Source: Nepenthes gracilis (Eukaryota > Streptophyta > Magnoliopsida > Caryophyllales > Nepenthaceae). Taken from it: a DNA stretch of 64,000 bases. The stretch is taken from contig BSYO01000006.1 of NCBI GenBank assembly GCA_033239525.1, forward strand, positions 13,097,319 to 13,161,318, written 5' to 3'. The notes beneath the pieces are model-generated. The model had not been told where the DNA came from, made no database searches, and worked only from the letters and a program-made list of their open reading frames with translations. Shown here in pieces: positions 1 through 10,602 of the stretch (position 1 is the stretch's first letter; each line of letters opens with the position of its first letter). A program made the translations under genes and the position numbers.

Positions 1-664
1 ACTTAGAATTTCTACTCGGTGCATTTTTCTGTTGTTCTTAGTCTTTATTTATAACCCTAGATTTTGGTGGCCGTCATTTATAGCTCTTCATTTTCCAAAG
101 AGTGATATTTATAATTTTACATTTTCCAAAGAGGGTCATTTATGATTTACATTTTTCAATAAGTTTTGGGAATAGCTAGATTATTGATGGTCGTGCCTTC
201 CCAATATTTTTTCCTTATTTTCTATGACCGGACTTCAGCCTTTCATCAAAACAACTTCCGGTCAACTATCGAGCGTTGACCGAATTTCGTTCTCCTTTCA
301 TTTCTATTCATTTGTTCATGTTTTTCCGGTCAACATTTTTCGTTGACCAGATTACTTATTCATCTATTTCAACTTCGGCTTTTCAACTCTTTGAACCCAA
401 ATCTACTCCGTCCTTACTTTGCACACACAACATTCCGGCCTTACAGGACTGGACTTAATTTTCATTAAATCTGAACTTCTTTTTACTTCGGAAATCCGGA
501 GTGCTTTTTACTAAGGGAATCCGGACTTCTTTTTCCCCAAATCAAGGCCGAACTTGATTCCATCTTAAGCCGATGTACTTTTCTTATTTCGTTTTCCGGT
601 CAACTTGCGTTGACCGGACTTAATGATTGAAATTTTTCTTACTTTAAAATTTTGGGTCGTTACA
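1..664 (-). repeat. Partial 3' LTR of element A (U3 side)
   Basis: Nearly identical to 7275-7939, the corresponding part of the complete LTR. It ends at GGGTCGTTACA on the plus strand, the reverse complement of the LTR start. It holds the U3 promoter region: a TATA-like sequence near 47-54 (minus strand) and three inverted GGTCAAC/GTTGACC pairs at 258-282, 326-349 and 596-617. The ORFs here have no coding signal. Confidence 0.9.
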
Positions 665-680
665 ATCTCCCCCACTTATG
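665..680 (-). other. Polypurine tract of element A
   Basis: On the minus strand, a purine run AAGTGGGGGAGAT lies directly before the 3' LTR start. This is the expected position for the plus-strand primer of reverse transcription. Confidence 0.8.
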
Positions 681-724
681 GGAATTTCGTCCTCGAAATT
701 TTAAATAAAGTTACTAACATCGAG

Positions 725-1520
725 AAAATAAATATGGGTATTTGTTTCGAATCTCTTCCTCTCGTTCTCAAGTTGCCTCTTCGGTTGTGTGATTCTTCTA
801 GAGCACCTTTATTAAAGCGATTGATTTGGTGCGTAGTCTCTGTTCCCTTCGATCCAAGATTTTTACTGGTTCTTCTATATAGGACAAGTCCTTGTCGATC
901 GTCAAAGGTTCATACACAATTACATGAGTAGGATCATGGACATACTTTCGAAGCATTGATACATGAAACACGTCATGTACTTCTGCCAAGTTTGGAGGTA
1001 GTGCAAGCCTGTAAGCTACTTCTCCGATCCTTTCTAGAATTTCAAAAGGGCTAATATATCGTGGCTTCAGCTTCCCTTTTACCCCGAATCTGTATTTCCC
1101 CTTGGATGGCGATACATTTAGGAATACAAAATCGCCTTTTTCAAATTCTAATGCAGATCTCCTACGGTCTGCATAGCTCTTTTGTCTGCTCCGGGCTACT
1201 CTGAGATTTTCATGTAATAACTTTATCTTTTCTGCCGTCTCTTTGATAATGTCTGGACCCAAAACCCTTTTATCTCCGTACTCCTCCCAGTGAATTGGCG
1301 ACCTATATTTTCTCCCATACAATACCTCAAAAGGAGCCATGCCAATGCTGGCCTGGTAACTGTTATTATAAGCAAACTCTGCAAGAGCTAATGAATTATC
1401 CCAAGTCCTTTTCATTTCCAAGACCGAGGCCCTTAACATATCTTGAGAATCTGGATAGTCATTACGATTGGCCATCGGTTTGGATGAAAAGCAAGTACTA
1501 AATTTTAATTCGGTACCCAA
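725..1520 (-). pseudogene. Element A integrase C-terminal half and chromodomain-like tail (broken)
   Basis: The minus strand encodes the end of the integrase core (EFAYNNSYQASIGMAPFE, then YGRKYRSPIHW), the GKLKPRYISPFEIL domain and the FHVSMLRKYVHDPTH motif typical of plant gypsy integrases. A chromodomain-like tail follows. Two conserved tryptophans of that tail are stops (TGG to TAG near 796 and TGG to TGA near 774), each a G-to-A change. Upstream, around 1440-1560, the frame is lost and the stretch that should carry the second catalytic Asp and the catalytic Glu is garbled by small deletions. Non-functional. Confidence 0.88.
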
Positions 1521-1565
1521 TTCTTTATGTAGACTTTTCCGAACCGTGAAACAAAGCGAGGGTCT

Positions 1566-2009
1566 CTATCTCGAGACAATAGAGACAGGCACACCATGAA
1601 GTCTGACAATCTCGTTTACATACAGTTGGGCTAATTTATCACGGGAGTAAGTCGTTCGGATTGCCAGGAAATGAGCTGACTTTGTTAGCGGGTCGATAAT
1701 CACCCAAATAGCATCATGCTTCCTTGGCGTCCTTGGCAGACCGGTCACAAAATCCATGGCAATGTCTTCCCATTTCCAGCCTAGAAATGGCATTGGTTGC
1801 AATAACCTTGACGGCTGCTTTCTTTCGGCCTTTACTTGTTGGCATATAAGACACTTTTCCACGTAAGTTGCAATATCCCTTTTCATATTCCTCCACCAAA
1901 ATGTTTTCTTCAAATCCTGATGCATCTTATTGGCTCCTGGGTGAATCGTATAACGGGATCGATGGGCTTCCTTAAGAATTTTCTCCTTTAATTCTTTATT
2001 GTCCGGCAC
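1566..2009 (-). pseudogene. Element A integrase zinc-binding domain and core start
   Basis: A 147-residue open frame. It has an HHCC zinc-binding region (HRSRYTIHPG, then CLICQQ) followed by the integrase core start with the first catalytic Asp in MDFVTGLP. The segment ends at a stop where the conserved VSDRDPR motif should be: a small insertion turns it into VSR-stop. It would cut and join element DNA to the host chromosome if intact. Confidence 0.88.
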
Positions 2010-2051
2010 ACATAACCGATTCCAAAATCTTAATGCTCCATCCGGTGAAAT

Positions 2052-2531
2052 CTAAAAATCACTTCGGGATTCTTTATCTAGCTCGCCCATGATCTTTACA
2101 AGAAAAGAATCATTCGTTTGACAACCCTTTACCTCATTAATCACCTCTGGCTGAACTTGAAGGTACGCCAAAATCATCCGCTTTCCTTGCACATAACGCT
2201 GGACATCATAATTCATGAGACAATCCAGCATCTCCATTTGCTTGACTTGCATTCTAGCAAGCATACCAGGCTGCCTACTTAGTGCGTCGGCAACAACGTT
2301 GGCCTTTCCTGGCTCATATCGGATTTCACAGTCATAGTCCTTCAGGAATTCAATCCACCTTCTCTGCCTCATGTTCAATTCCTTCTGGGAGAATAAATAC
2401 TTTAGACTCTTGTGATCTGAGTAAACCAAGAATCTTTCACCATATAGGTAGTGCCTCCAGATTTTCAATGCAAACACCACTGCGGCTAATTCCAGATCGT
2501 GAGTTAGGTAATTCCTTTCATGATCCTTCAA
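2052..2531 (-). pseudogene. Element A RNase H
   Basis: A 159-residue frame covering most of the RNase H domain that removes the RNA template. Visible acidic positions are the Glu in HDLELAAV, the Asp in [10 protein letters not shown] and the Asp in NVVADALSR. It is separated from RT by one in-frame TGA (position about 2533), where sister element H has an Arg codon, consistent with CGA to TGA. It ends at a one-base insertion near 2053 that shifts the frame before integrase. Confidence 0.88.
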
Positions 2532-2534
2532 CTG

Positions 2535-4775
2535 TCACGATCCATAGGCAATTACCCTTCTGTGTTGCATTAAAACACAGCCCAATCCAATCTTTGAAGC
2601 ATCGCAGTAAAATATCAGTCCTCCTGATCCATTTGGAATGGTCAAGACCGGAGCAGAAGTTAACCGGTCTTTAAGCGTCTGGAAGCTCTCTTCACAATCC
2701 TTGGTCCACTCAAACTTGACATCCTTCTTAGTTAACTGTGTGAGTGGCAAGGCGATTTGGGAGAAGTTTTCCACAAACCGTCTATAGTATCTAGCCAGGC
2801 CTAAGAAGCTTCGCACTTCGGTCACAGAAGTTGGCCGGTTCCACTTTACCACTGCTTCCACTTTCATAGGGTCGACGAAGATCCCTTCTTTAGAGATGAC
2901 GTGACCAAGGAATCCCACTTCCTTTAACCAAAATTCGCACTTTTTCAATTTGACGAACAGCTGATGCTTCCTGAGGATCTGGAGTGTAGTTCGTAAGTGC
3001 TCCTCATGTTCCTCATAGCTTTTCGAATACACAAGAATGTTATCAATAAATACGATCACAAACTTGTCCAGGTATGGTTGAAAAATTCGATTCATCAGGT
3101 CCATAAAGACAGCCGGAACATTAGTCAACCCAAAAGGCATCACTACAAATTCATAGTGCCCATACCTGGTCCGGAACGCCGTCCTTGCTATATCCTCCTT
3201 GCTGATCCGAAGCTGATGATACCCAGATCTAAGATCAATTTTTGAAAATATGCAAGCCCCTTGTAATTGATCAAGGAGGTCATCAATCCTCGGCAGAGGA
3301 TATTTGTTCTTGATGGTGATTTTGTTTAATTGTCGATAATCTACGCATAATCTCATGGTCCCGTCCTTCTTTTTGACAAAGAGAACAGGTGCTCCCCATG
3401 GTGACACACTTGGCCGAATGAAACATTTATCTAACAATTCCTGCAGTTGTTGTTTCAATTCTTTGAGTTCAGCCGGTGCCATCCGATAGGGTGTTTTGGA
3501 TATTGGTGCGAACCTCGGTATCAATTCCACTCCAAATTCTAACTCGTTGGGGTGGCAATCCAGGTAATTCATCGGTGAATATGTCTTCAAATTCCGCCCA
3601 CAGGGAATCTCTTTAGCCAGAGATTCTTGATTTTCTGTAGTCATACTAGTAAAGGCTAGATAAGCTTGGCATCCATCACTAATCAAATGTTTGGCATGAA
3701 GAGCCGAAATAAAACAAGATGCTTCCTTACGCCGGACTCCTTGAATGTGAAAAGGCTTGTTTCTAGGAATGGTGAATTCTACTTTTTTTCGGAAACAATC
3801 AATCTTGGCATGATATCTGGCTAACCAATCCATTCCTAAGATTGCATCAAAGTCTTTTATTTCCAGCACAATCAGGTTAACAAGCATCAAGTATTCATTT
3901 ACTTCTATTGGACATTCGGAAAATGCTACATTTAGAATTACGGATGACCCTGTGGGTGAGGCAACCATCAATGGGTAGTCAAGAACTTTAGGAAGGGTCG
4001 TAAGATGCTTCGTAAATTCATGGGAGACAAAAGAGTGAGTAGATCCAGAATCAAAGAGCACATGACTAGAAGTGCCACAGATAGAAAGTGTACCTTCTAC
4101 AACCTCCGTAGACTTTTCAACCTCCTTTGCAGAAATGGTAAACACCTTGACTGGGATAGGAGACTTAACTCCTGGGGCTTGTTTAGCGAGTGGACAATCT
4201 CTGATCATGTGCCCCACCTGTCTACAGTTATAACAAACACCCAACTTCTTATAGCAAGGCTTCCCTCCATGTGATCTCCCACAATGATCACATACATTAT
4301 CAGCCGTAGATCGAGAATTCTGCACCGATTGGCTCTGTTCCCCACTGAACCTTGATGGTTTTGTTTTCTTAGAAGGCCCTTCACTAGCACTGGCCTTGTA
4401 TGACTGACTAAAAGTCCTTTGTCTGGACAATGCTCCCCTTTCCAATTCTTTCTCATAAATGACCGCCTTTGCGAGCACCTCTCCATACGTTGTCAACGTT
4501 AGAGTTGAAAGGTGTCTCCTGATATCATCCCTTAATCCCTGAAAGAATCGTCTAACCTTCCTCTCCTCATCTTCCACCATGAAAGGGGCATAGCGAGATA
4601 ATTTTGTAACTTTCGAATCATACTCTGCCACCGAGCAAGTACCCTGCCTTAGGCGAAGGAATTCATCCTCCTTCTGCCCACGAAGATTAACAGGGAAATA
4701 TTTTTTCAGAAAAGCTGCTTCAAACATTTTCCAACTAATATCTCGCTCTGGCATATTGAAAACCCTCGTCTGCAT
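2535..4775 (-). pseudogene. Element A gag-protease-reverse transcriptase, 746-residue frame
   Basis: The longest open frame in the window. Residues 1-110 are the retrotransposon gag core. CX2C-type clusters lie at about 162-174 and a CCHC knuckle ([14 protein letters not shown]) at 181-194. The protease active site LFDSGS is at 241-246. RT runs from about 430 to 640, with the first catalytic Asp in [11 protein letters not shown] (514) and the YxDD-type box at 576-579. That box reads FIDN, so the last catalytic Asp is Asn. The first RNase H Asp is at about 725 (FYCDASK). Residues about 390-412 look out of frame with a second compensating indel, because the sequence returns to the family pattern at [10 protein letters not shown]. 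Confidence 0.92.
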
Positions 4776-5120
4776 TTCCCATCAGTGGTGTGCTTCCCCT
4801 GTCAGCTTATGGGTGGTATATAGAACCATGTCCCCAGCAGGGCACTTAATTACTGCAAATACCTTTTTCAATCGTTGAATCCATGTTTCAGCCTTCAATG
4901 GATTGGGTTCCCCTAAAAATTTAGGAATTCGTTCGTTGGTAAACCGATCGTAGACCGACCTCTCCTGATGGACAGGAATTGGGGTGGTCGCCGGAGTTGG
5001 TGGAGTTGTTGGAGTCAAGGCTTCTATGACTTAGGCCATTCTGTCCAGTAGGTTCGCGTATCTTGCCTCCCGATCAAGAGTGTTGTTAATCTGATCATTT
5101 CTCCTTCCTCTGTTAGACAT
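4776..5120 (-). pseudogene. Element A gag N-terminus
   Basis: Starts at the ATG at 5120-5118, the same start as in sister element H (30622). The DREARYANLLDRM motif is followed by a Thr/Pro-rich stretch and the VYDRFTNERIPKFLGEP motif. An in-frame TAA at about 5031 replaces a Glu codon present in H. A TGA at about 4778 replaces an Arg codon immediately before the 746-residue frame. Without these two stops, gag and pol would be one continuous frame. Confidence 0.85.
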
Positions 5121-5304
5121 GACTGCGGGGACGTCTGGAAAAAACAATTTCGTTAGTCAATTAGTCTAAAGATAACTATCGTAATGGTCTTTGTCAAAAG
5201 CATAGGTAAGGATAACACTCTTCTTGCCATAACTAATCTTGTCCTAAGTTTCCGTGTTGATTCAAACTATCCTAAAGCATCTCAGTTTTCTCTCTGATAC
5301 CAAC
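5121..5304 (-). other. Element A leader and primer binding site
   Basis: On the minus strand, TTGGTATCAGAGA (plus strand 5291-5303) lies next to the 5' LTR. It matches the initiator-Met tRNA primer site used by most plant gypsy elements. About 170 bases of leader follow before the gag ATG; I see no ORF in it. Confidence 0.85.
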
Positions 5305-5629
5305 GGTGACGACCCGACTTTTATTACCATCAAAAGCCATCATCAAATCCAAAGTCCTTGCTTTTAAATAAATTATGAAAAGATATATAGGTGGACATAA
5401 AATTTTTTATTTATTTTCTTTCAAACCTGATATGCATACTAGAGATTTATAATTTCATTAATCCAAAGTATCACGGAACATACTAACATTCATAAGCAGC
5501 GGAATAAATTTTTACAAGTCTCCTCAAAAAGCAAAATAAACAAAGCTCTCAAAATTTGCTCCGGCCAGCTTTAACCATTCAGCTGCACCATAAAGTTCTA
5601 CTCAACTTCATCTTCCATAAGCTTGTCAT

Positions 5630-7234
5630 CTGAAAAGTGGCAAGAATGAGCTTACAAAGCCCAGCAGGATACTCACATGCAGAAAACATAAACATATATA
5701 TAATTTGATCAAAACATAATTTCATAATATAGCATAGCATATGAAAATCATCATATCGTTTCTTCTTCAGTTCTTATTCTTTTCATATTGTCTTCGGAAA
5801 ATTCATCAAAATCATTCGAAATTCGTATCATCTTAAGGGACCGGACGGGAGAGGACAACATCGAGGACGGGTTGTGTGTGACCCCACAACCTAAAGCTGT
5901 ATCCCCTCATTATGCTCCCCGGGGCGGGAGGTAATTCCTTTAACCCGGCATACGGGGCCATAGTCCATAGTTCTTATGCCACCAAAAGGTTCCCTCCCGT
6001 GGCCCAGGAGGCATCCTCGAGTGTCACTCCGACATCCTTCATCCATCTTTAACAGCAAGCTTAAAGGAAACTTGGTTCTTGGTTCGTGTTCTTAAATGGT
6101 CAATCATCATAGTTCGAAAGTCAAAAGTCGTGGAGTTCCACTTGCTGTCCGTATTACATACATTTTTCCATGATCATATATACATAGGCCGGAGTTCTTT
6201 TTTACGCAGAGGGCCGGAGTTCTTAAAGCCGGACTTCTTTTATCAATGCCGGAGTGCCTTACAAAGCCGAAATTCTTTTACATAAAAACCGGAGTTCTTT
6301 TACATAGCCGTAGTTCTTTTACATAGAAGCCGGAGTTCTTGGATCATGAGTTGTTATCAAAAGTCGGAGTAAAAAGTCGGAGTAAAAAGAAAAGCCGGAG
6401 TTCTTTTTCAAACAGAAGGCCGGAGTTCTTTTTCATAACAGAACGGAGTGCTTTTCTTTTCAAAGGGATAGAGTGCTTTTATTTCTAAAATCCGGAGTGC
6501 TTTTCTATTCAAAAATCCAGAGCTCTAAAATCTGAAGCTCATTTTATTTCAAAATCTGAAGCTCTCAAATCCGGAGTTCAATTTCTTTCAAAATCCGAAG
6601 CTCTAAAATCCGGAGTTCGTTTTCTGTTAAAATCCGAAGCTCTTAATCCGGAGTGCATTTCTGTTAAAATCCAAAGTTCTAAATCCGGAGTGCGTTTCTG
6701 TTTAAAATCTGAAGATCTTAATCCGGAGTTCATTTACTGTTAAACAAAGCTTTAAATCCGAAGTTCATTTTCCAAAATGCCGGAGCTCTAAATCCGAAGT
6801 TATTTTCTGTAAAATGCCGGAGCTCTTTTGTCTTAAATCCAGAGTTATTTTTAACAGATATTAATAATAAAATTTCTTGTTCTATCTTAAGGTCGAAGTT
6901 CTTTTTCCGTAAACATGTAATACCAACGTTCAGCAGAATAACCATAACATCATGAATATTATACATTTCAGAATAGTAATTCATAAAATAGAAAAGTTTC
7001 CTCTTAAGGTCAAAGTTCTTTTTCCGTAAATATGCAATATCGAAGTTCATAACACTTGCCAGAAAATCATAAACAGAATAAAATCTAACATCATGCTTAA
7101 CAGGGTTTCTTTTTAAACATGCGCTTCAGAACGATAAGTCATAAAACAGAAAGGCATACTTCATACAGAATATCATATACTTTCGTAGTAACATACATAA
7201 ACATGAGCTTTAAAAATAGGGGTGAGTATCTTGC
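5630..7234 (-). other. Candidate GC-AG intron inside the element A LTR
   Basis: On the minus strand, CCAG|GCAAGATACTC (cut after plus-strand 7235) lies about 95 bases after the TATA box, and GCCACTTTTCAG|ATGAC (ending at 5630) lies about 325 bases before the LTR end. The span is 1605 bases. AG|GCAAG is the usual form of GC-AG donors, and a pyrimidine stretch precedes the AG. The same pair recurs in H, B, C, I and J. Splicing is inferred, not shown. Confidence 0.45.
6190..6880 (-). repeat. Degenerate minisatellite in the element A LTR
   Basis: About 25-30 irregular copies of a unit containing (G)CCGGAGTTCTTTT or CCGAAGTTC, spaced roughly 20-35 bases apart, with spacers such as CATAGAAG and AAAATC. 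It lies inside the candidate intron. Unit order and spacers differ from the equivalent array in element H. Confidence 0.85.
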
Positions 7235-7321
7235 CTGGATTCCTTTTCTTTGCCTGGAACTGTTCGGTCTTTCTTTACTTAGAATTTCTACTCGGTGCAT
7301 TTTTCTGATGTTCTTAGTCTT

Positions 7322-7329
7322 TATTTATA
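7322..7329 (-). promoter_or_regulatory. TATA box of the element A 5' LTR
   Basis: TATAAATA on the minus strand in a GGGTTATAAATAAAG context. The equivalent TATA in element H is at 25726-25733 (GGGCTATAAATAGGG). It probably sets the transcription start 25-35 bases downstream. Confidence 0.7.
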
Positions 7330-7532
7330 ACCCTAGGTTTTGGTGGCCGTCATTTATAGCTCTTCATTTTTCTGAGAGTGATGTTTATAATTTTACATTT
7401 TCCAAAGAGGGTCATTTATGATTTACATTTTTCAATAAGTTTTGGGAATAGCTAGATTATTGATGGTCGTGCCTTCCCAATATTTTTTCCTTATTTTCGG
7501 TGACCGGACTTCAGCCTTTCATCAAAACAACT

Positions 7533-7892
7533 TCCGGTCAACTATCGAGCGTTGACCGGATTCGTTCTCCTTTCATTTCTATTCATTTGTTCATGTTTTT
7601 CCGGTCAACATTTTTCGTTGACCAGATTACTCCCTCATCTACTTCAACTTCGGCTTTTCATCTCTTTGAACCCAAATCTACTCCGTCCTTACTTTGTACA
7701 CATAGCATTCCGGCCTTACAGGACTGGACTTAATTTTCATTAGATCCGAACTTCTTTTTACTTCGGAAATCCGGAGTGCTTTTTAGTAAGGGAATCCGGA
7801 CTTCTTTTTCCCCAAATCAAGGCCGAACTTGATTCCATCTTAAGCCGATGTACTTTTCTTATTTCGTTTTCCGGTCAACTTGCGTTGACCGG
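7533..7892. promoter_or_regulatory. Three inverted W-box pairs in the element A U3
   Basis: CCGGTCAAC and GTTGACC(GG) arms face each other at 7533-7559, 7601-7624 and 7871-7892 with loops of 4-8 bases. The last has a perfect 9 bp stem around TTGC. TTGACC is the core W-box bound by plant WRKY factors, so these may make the promoter defence- or stress-responsive. Binding is inferred. Confidence 0.5.
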
Positions 7893-7939
7893 ACTTGATG
7901 ATTGAAAATTTTCTTGTTTTAAAATTTTGGGTCGTTACA

Positions 7940-8631
7940 TTATCTTATCTCCTCCTGAATATTGGGTCACTGTAAACTCCATTTTAATTCTCAGGACCCA
8001 CATTTTAACTTCTGCACGATCCGTGCTATCCAAAAATTCAAGCACTTAATTATTATTATTAAATTGATAATAAATCAACATCCTTAGATTTGCTAACACC
8101 AAAAATTGAGTCCAAGATATCTTGACCTCGTGCCATCGATTCCACCTTATTCGTCTCACTTGACATGCTATTCAAGTATCCCCATTTCTAGTCCTCGGAT
8201 CAAGATCAACCTAAGTTAATCCTTACGGTATCCCTCTTCAACTTCTCTTTCTCTTGGTTCTTGATCAGACTAAATCCTCCAGGACTTTCAAGTTCCACCA
8301 TCTTATCCAACAAATTCAGATACTCAACTTCTCGGTCATGCGGTTGACAACCTCCATGTGTCAACCTCCGTCTAGGTGGGACGAGTCAGCTGCTAATATC
8401 TTTTCTAAAACAATAACAATGCAGGTTAGCTCACAACTCGGACACTACAAGCTAGACATTCAAACTTAACTACTGATTCTTACTTAATTCTAACCTAGAT
8501 TATTTAAATTAGGATAACTAGAACTATTCGATCTAACTTAATCATCCTACGCTTTCATCTATTTATTCAATCTATCTTACTCTAACCTAAATTTCTGCAC
8601 AAGATTCAGATCAAGTTTAAGGCATCTCTTT
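7940..8631 (-). pseudogene. Element B leader and gag N-terminal remnant
   Basis: Decayed minus-strand sequence between element A and B's PBS. Around 8310-8375 the minus strand still reads the gag N-terminal pattern THGG followed by DREVEYLNL, as in elements F and I. No long frame survives. Element A has cut it at 7940. Confidence 0.6.
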
Positions 8632-8645
8632 TCTCTGATACTAAT
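8632..8645 (-). other. Element B primer binding site
   Basis: The plus strand reads TCTCTGATACTAAT, giving ATTAGTATCAGAGA on the minus strand. This is an initiator-Met-type site with one change, and it directly abuts the LTR start at 8646. Confidence 0.75.
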
Positions 8646-10602
8646 TGTGATGACCCTAAAATCGTTTTCGAAAACTAGTAAGGTTCCAACTATAAAACGG
8701 CCATTAGACTAAATACAAACCTTTACAACATCCCTATACAACATATACATAACACTAAAACAACCATCATAGGATCTAAATACCACAATACATTTATAGC
8801 TCTAATATCACATCTTTAGACACAAACGTCAGATAGAGAGATACCACTAGGTACCAAAATACAAATCATAATTATGTGTGAATGTATATACATCCATTAT
8901 ACACAGCAAAAACTAAACTATCTGTACATCATCAATATGTAAGCACATCTCTATCTCAAAATATACAAAATTACTCCATAAGGTGTAAAATCATAAAATC
9001 TAAGTCCACGAAATCATTTTCCAAGGTCAGTAGCCTAGCCCACTTCTAATCCTTTGCCGCACCTCATCGAGCATAAGCTTGTATTCATCTGAAGAAGGAA
9101 AATAACAAAGAGTGAGCCAAATGTTCAGTAAGATACAATATAATCTAGGACAGTAAGTAATATACTCAAAATAAAGCAGAGGAGGGATATATGAGTATAA
9201 TATAAATGTATAAACATGACATATGATTAAATGCGTTATTCAAAATACCTTTGTCTTTTCACATTTTATTTTTGATTCCTTTAGGTTCCAAAACATACAG
9301 AATTATCTTTATCTTTACGGATTAGGGCTAGTAAACCTTACCAACTAACAGTGTGGCCACTCCCAGTGGTGAGTAGTATACCTATCACCCGTTATATGGG
9401 GCCATAAAACTTATGCCACCATAGCCCCTGTGGCCTAGAGGCAATCTTCGTGCTACCACAGTAATATCATAAGGTATGTTAGAGAATACTACTCTTTAAA
9501 ATATAAATTCTTAGTCTAGATTCATAATTACTCATTCTTAAGGGAAGGTTCCACCATAAACTTATACAAAGTTCTCACTCCTTAGAGAACGAATCATCAA
9601 ACATAACAATTTGTGGAGTTTCCTTCAAATACTTTGTATAACTTACATAATTCTTTAATACATATACAGATAATCATTTTCTCATGAGTTCTAGTCTTTA
9701 CATGCCTTTAATTACAAGCATAAATCAACATAAAGTTTGGAGCATTTAAGAAATTCTTACTACAATGAGCCGAACGTAACTTCAGAGCTTTCGGACAACA
9801 AATTCCTTCACCAATGCATACAACATAATTTTTGGAGCCCATAAAAAATAACATATATAACATACATGTGAATAAATATCACTATTTATGTCCAACAATA
9901 TTTACGAAACACATAAAATAACATATGCAAAATGTATGTGAATAAATACTAAATAATCAAAGTAGTACCCACATCCATGAAACTAAAGTTTCAAGTTTCT
10001 AAGGCCAAATCATACATAAATCTCAATTAAATTGGGTAATCCAAAGGTGGCACAGGTTAGGATTTGGGAAGTAATAATACTGCACAAATCTTAAAAATCG
10101 GACATAAAATTGACATATATGTATACTCAAGATATGGGTTCCATAAAATATAAATATAAATGGGTATTGGAACAAGAATAACAGAAGAGAATAGAATAAA
10201 AAGTGCAAAGAGGGAAAGAAAAGTATATGGGTGCACTTGCCTCAACCGAAACTGTAACTTCTCTAACTAGCTCCAAATCGGAATCAAACTTGAGAGCCTC
10301 GATCCTTTCATTATCTCTTTTCTCCTTCATGCTCTCTCTCTCCTCTCTCTGGATCGCCCGAAGAATGACACAAAAAGAAGAACGTTGCGCATTTATAATG
10401 CGGGTTGGTGCTCGAGTGCCAGCTTGGCATGCTTTAGGCATGCAATCTCTGATTCTAGCCCTACTGCGAGCACTGTGGGTGCCCCTTGCCATTATCTCCT
10501 ACCTCATCCAAAACCTAATTTTTTTCACATACATCAAGCCTAATATTGATTATATTAGCCTAATCACTTCTAATTATGATATTTGGAAATCGGTACCTTA
10601 CA
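8646..10602 (-). repeat. LTR of element B, about 1.96 kb
   Basis: Runs from TGTGATGACCC to GGTACCTTACA (plus strand). It has a PBS on its left and a polypurine/integrase end on its right, so it acts as the 5' LTR of a body to the left and the 3' LTR of a body to the right. Contents: TATA-like ATTTATA at 10391-10397 (minus strand), donor-like site at 10240, acceptor-like site at 9089, a shared block at about 9300-9490 and a GCTCGAG-rich patch at about 10405-10480. The 180-codon frame at 10203-10745 crosses the LTR end and is not a gene. Confidence 0.82.
9089..10240 (-). other. Candidate GC-AG intron inside the element B LTR
   Basis: Minus strand: TTGAG|GCAAGTGCAC at 10240, about 155 bases after the TATA-like box, to TTTTCCTTCTTCAG|ATGAA at 9089. 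The span is 1152 bases. Same arrangement as in A, C, H, I and J. Confidence 0.42.

Larger units (their letters stand above)
1..7939 (-). mobile_element. Element A: Tekay-like chromovirus LTR retrotransposon, truncated by window start
   Basis: Minus-strand Ty3/gypsy element. Reading right to left: 5' LTR 7939-5305, initiator-Met-type PBS, gag, protease, reverse transcriptase, RNase H, integrase, a C-terminal chromodomain-like tail, polypurine tract, and the first-encountered 664 bases of the 3' LTR. Both LTRs begin TGTAACGACCC on the minus strand. The domain order and integrase tail fit the Tekay/Del group of plant chromoviruses; that assignment is by recognition only. The right end abuts remnants of element B, so A inserted into B's leader/gag region. 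The left end, and hence the target duplication, lies outside the window. Stops, frameshifts and a changed RT catalytic residue make it defective. Confidence 0.9.
5305..7939 (-). repeat. Complete 5' LTR of element A, about 2.6 kb
   Basis: Bounded by (G/T)GTGACGACCCGAC on the left and GGGTCGTTACA on the right (plus strand), with the PBS immediately to the left. From its own 5' end it contains inverted W-box pairs (7892-7533), a TATA box (7322-7329), a GC-type donor-like site (7236-7230), a degenerate minisatellite (about 6880-6190), a block shared with other LTR families (about 6030-5830) and an acceptor-like site (5632-5630). The ORFs within it (for example 6730-7050 and 7119-7421) are repeat-driven and not genes. 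Confidence 0.92.

Noticed and set aside
7200..7240. A canonical-looking GT splice donor (GGTGAGTAT) on the plus strand in A, also at 25625 and 32834
   Set aside because: It is the reverse complement of the GC-type donor region, and the elements lie on the minus strand. It is retained only because the three copies are homologous.
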